64,000 nt of DNA from Bacteroidales bacterium (GTDB lineage Bacteria > Bacteroidota > Bacteroidia > Bacteroidales > UBA932): contig JAFYTP010000099.1 in the NCBI GenBank assembly GCA_017558775.1, forward strand, positions 47,009 through 111,008, written 5' to 3'. Shown here piece after piece: positions 62,459 through 64,000 of this stretch. Within the stretch, counting starts at the first letter, position 1. Each line of letters starts with the position of its first letter. The position numbers and the translations under genes are program-made. The notes under the pieces were generated by a model. The model had not been told where the DNA came from. It worked only from the letters and a program-made list of their open reading frames with translations, and made no database searches.

Positions 62459-63703
62459 CTATTTCACCACTTGACCATTCAGGAACACCTGCCGGATGAA
62501 AGGAGTCTGGTAGGTGTAAGGGATTTTTGTCAATGTCCACCCGGGGTGGGTGAGGATGAGGTCCGCACGTTTGCCGGGGGTGATGGAACCGGTAATGTTG
62601 CTGACACCCATGGCATAAGCGCTGTTCAGGGTGACGGCGTTGAGGGCCTGGGTGGGGGTGAGGCGCATGCGGATGCAGGCGAGGGCCATGACGAAGCGTA
62701 TGTCGCCGGAGGGAGAGGAGCCGGGGTTGTAGTCCGATGCCAGGGCGATGCCGAGGCCTGCATTGATGAACTCTTTCGCGCGCCCGAAAGGGATGCCCAG
62801 GAAGAAGGACGAGCCGGGAAGCATCGTGGGTATCGTCTCGGTGCCCCGTAAAGCGTTGATTTCCGCGTCCGTAGTCCGTTCCAAATGGTCCACGGACAGG
62901 GCGTTGTGCTTCACGCCCACCTGCACGCCGCCGCTGACGGCAAGCTCGTTGGCATGGATCTTCGGGCGTAGGCCGCAGGCAGCGCCGACGGTCAGGATCC
63001 GGTCTGTATCATCGACAGTGAAGAATCCCTCGTCGCAGAAAACATCGACAAAATCTGCGAGTTCCGCCGCTTGGGGCATCATGTCGATGACCGCCTGCAC
63101 ATAGCTTTCGTGCGTGTAGCCGCGGCCGACGGCATGGGCGCCGAGGAAGGTCGATTTCACCAGCGCGGGGACGGTTTCCCGGATGCGGCGGATGACGCGC
63201 AGCATCTTGAGTTCGTCCGCCGGATTCAGCCCGTAGCCGCTCTTGATTTCGATGGCGCCGGTACCCTTGGCCATCATCTCCCGGACGCGTTCCATCGCCT
63301 GGCGATAAAGCTCGTCCTCGGAGGTCTCGTGCAGCAGGTCGGCGGAGTTGAGGATCCCGCCGCCCCGGGCCGCGATCTCCTCATAGCTGAGCCCATTGAT
63401 CTTGTCCAAAAACTCCCCGTCCCGGCTCCCGGCATACACGATGTGCGTATGGCTGTCGCAGAACGCCGGCATGACCATGCCGCCCTGGGCGTCGATAGAT
63501 TCCCGGTCGGAGCCGGGAATGACGATCCTGCCCCCGTCATGGCCGACTTGATCGGCCATCTGGCCGAACCCAGTGATCCTTCCGTCCTCGACGGCGAGCC
63601 AGGCGTCCTTGATCACGCCCGTCTCCGCCATCTCCGCGCCCTGCTTCCGCAGCACGCCCTCCGGCACGATGCCTACGAGTTCGCCTATGTTGGTGATAAT
63701 CAT
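62459..63703 (-). CDS. hutI: Imidazolonepropionase with palindromic-repeat insertion
   Basis: 414 residues. Metal site DSHTHIVYAGSR, AIEIKSGYGL, FLGAHAVG, HANEL, ASDYNPGSSPSG and the C-terminal amidohydrolase fold are typical of HutI, which hydrolyses imidazolonepropionate to formiminoglutamate in histidine degradation. Just before IDAQGGMVMPAF the sequence IVIPGSDRES is encoded by a REP-like palindrome (63497-63524), apparently an in-frame insertion into a surface loop. The start overlaps the hutH stop by four bases. Confidence 0.95.
   Translation of the reverse strand: MIITNIGELVGIVPEGVLRKQGAEMAETGVIKDAWLAVEDGRITGFGQMADQVGHDGGRIVIPGSDRESIDAQGGMVMPAFCDSHTHIVYAGSRDGEFLDKINGLSYEEIAARGGGILNSADLLHETSEDELYRQAMERVREMMAKGTGAIEIKSGYGLNPADELKMLRVIRRIRETVPALVKSTFLGAHAVGRGYTHESYVQAVIDMMPQAAELADFVDVFCDEGFFTVDDTDRILTVGAACGLRPKIHANELAVSGGVQVGVKHNALSVDHLERTTDAEINALRGTETIPTMLPGSSFFLGIPFGRAKEFINAGLGIALASDYNPGSSPSGDIRFVMALACIRMRLTPTQALNAVTLNSAYAMGVSNITGSITPGKRADLILTHPGWTLTKIPYTYQTPFIRQVFLNGQVVK
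63497..63524. repeat. Palindromic (REP-like) repeat inside hutI
   Basis: AGATTCCCGG-TCGGAG-CCGGGAATGACG, stem arms 63499-63506 and 63513-63520. It matches copy 3 (44905-44932) apart from one or two bases and a one-base longer loop. Confidence 0.72.
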
Positions 63704-64000
63704 AGATATTGCTCCTGGCGGATGAATTCAATCGACTTGTCGATGAGGGGGTGCATGTAGGTGTCGTTGTCGATGAAGGGGACGACTTTGCGGTAGTCTT
63801 CGAAGATGCGTTCGAGGATGGGGGAGGTCTTGGCCGGGCGGCGGAATTCGAGGGCCTGGGCGGCGTTGAAGAGCTCGATGGCGAGGACGGTTTCCACGTT
63901 GTCCACCACGCGGACGAGCTTGGTCGCGGAGTTGGAGCCCATGCTCACGTGGTCCTCCTGGCCCTGCGACGACGGGATGGAGTCGCAGGAGGCGGGCCAG
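63700..64000 (-). CDS. hutH: Histidine ammonia-lyase, C-terminal part
   Basis: About the last 99 residues; the gene continues beyond the right edge. PASCDSIPSSQGQEDHVSMGS is the conserved C-terminal HAL motif (QEDHVSM), and the remaining helices fit the family. It deaminates histidine to urocanate, the first step of the pathway that includes HutI. Its stop overlaps the hutI start in an ATGA arrangement, so hutH-hutI form an operon. Confidence 0.95.
   Translation of the reverse strand, partial: WPASCDSIPSSQGQEDHVSMGSNSATKLVRVVDNVETVLAIELFNAAQALEFRRPAKTSPILERIFEDYRKVVPFIDNDTYMHPLIDKSIEFIRQEQYL

Overview
The window looks like a chromosomal segment of a high-GC member of the Bacteroidales. Evidence: promoters of the Bacteroidetes type (TTTG, 19-21 bases, then TAnnTTTG) precede many genes; Shine-Dalgarno sequences are rarely evident; and the families are typical of the group (Omp85-type patatin, SPOR lipoprotein, FtsX-like permease after rbfA, AsnA, M49 and M64 peptidases, a histone-H1-like protein, LytS/LytTR pair). 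GC content is high and codons strongly prefer G or C in the third position, which resembles Rikenellaceae-like or related uncultured gut lineages; the exact taxon is inference. I see no rRNA, tRNA, CRISPR array, phage or complete insertion sequence. Genes are packed tightly. The largest gaps are 15005-15232 (divergent promoters) and 34215-34428 (promoter plus terminators); no gene-free stretch exceeds 300 bases.

Layout. 1-9584: TPR protein end, CapA-like phosphatase, PhoH, SPOR lipoprotein, an M28-like protein fused to a TonB C-terminal domain, leuS, two tandem YitT proteins and a membrane-tethered AraC-type regulator. 9644-15004 (minus): a cellobiose-2-epimerase-like enzyme, then a four-gene arginine-degradation operon (guanidino hydrolase, ornithine aminotransferase, carbamate kinase, ornithine carbamoyltransferase). 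15233-19387: a nucleobase uptake set (uracil permease, Tsx-like outer-membrane protein, purine permease) and a pseudouridine synthase. 19458-30708 (minus): rpmH, rsmG, an ECF sigma factor, polA, an ABC importer pair, a C1 peptidase, an FtsX-like permease, rbfA, tyrS, asnA. 30836-46402: tpiA, secreted M6, M49 and C11 peptidases and an Ntn hydrolase, an H1-like protein, pth-rplY, xerD-like, comEA-like, rsmI, tdk, recA. 46488-54587: rlmN, patatin/Omp85 protein, recX, M64 peptidase, then an ECF sigma factor joined in one frame to a membrane helix and a beta-barrel, followed by two lipoproteins. 54647-64000: phytase-like/GDPD fusion, pgi, outer-membrane receptor, LytS/LytTR, hutI and the end of hutH.

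Taken together, many secreted or lipid-anchored peptidases, an energy-yielding arginine route, a histidine route and nucleobase import suggest an organism that feeds on protein and nucleic acid breakdown products (inference). The most unusual observations are: (i) the sigma factor-transmembrane-barrel fusion at 51761-53503, flanked on both sides by the same bipartite motif; (ii) a 131-bp cloverleaf-like palindromic element lying in frame inside an ABC transporter ATPase gene (24084-24214); (iii) a family of short palindromic repeats, some within coding sequence (hutI and the sigma-barrel linker) and some supplying stop codons (rbfA, tyrS); and (iv) an M28 domain that has lost most metal ligands and carries a TonB C-terminal domain.
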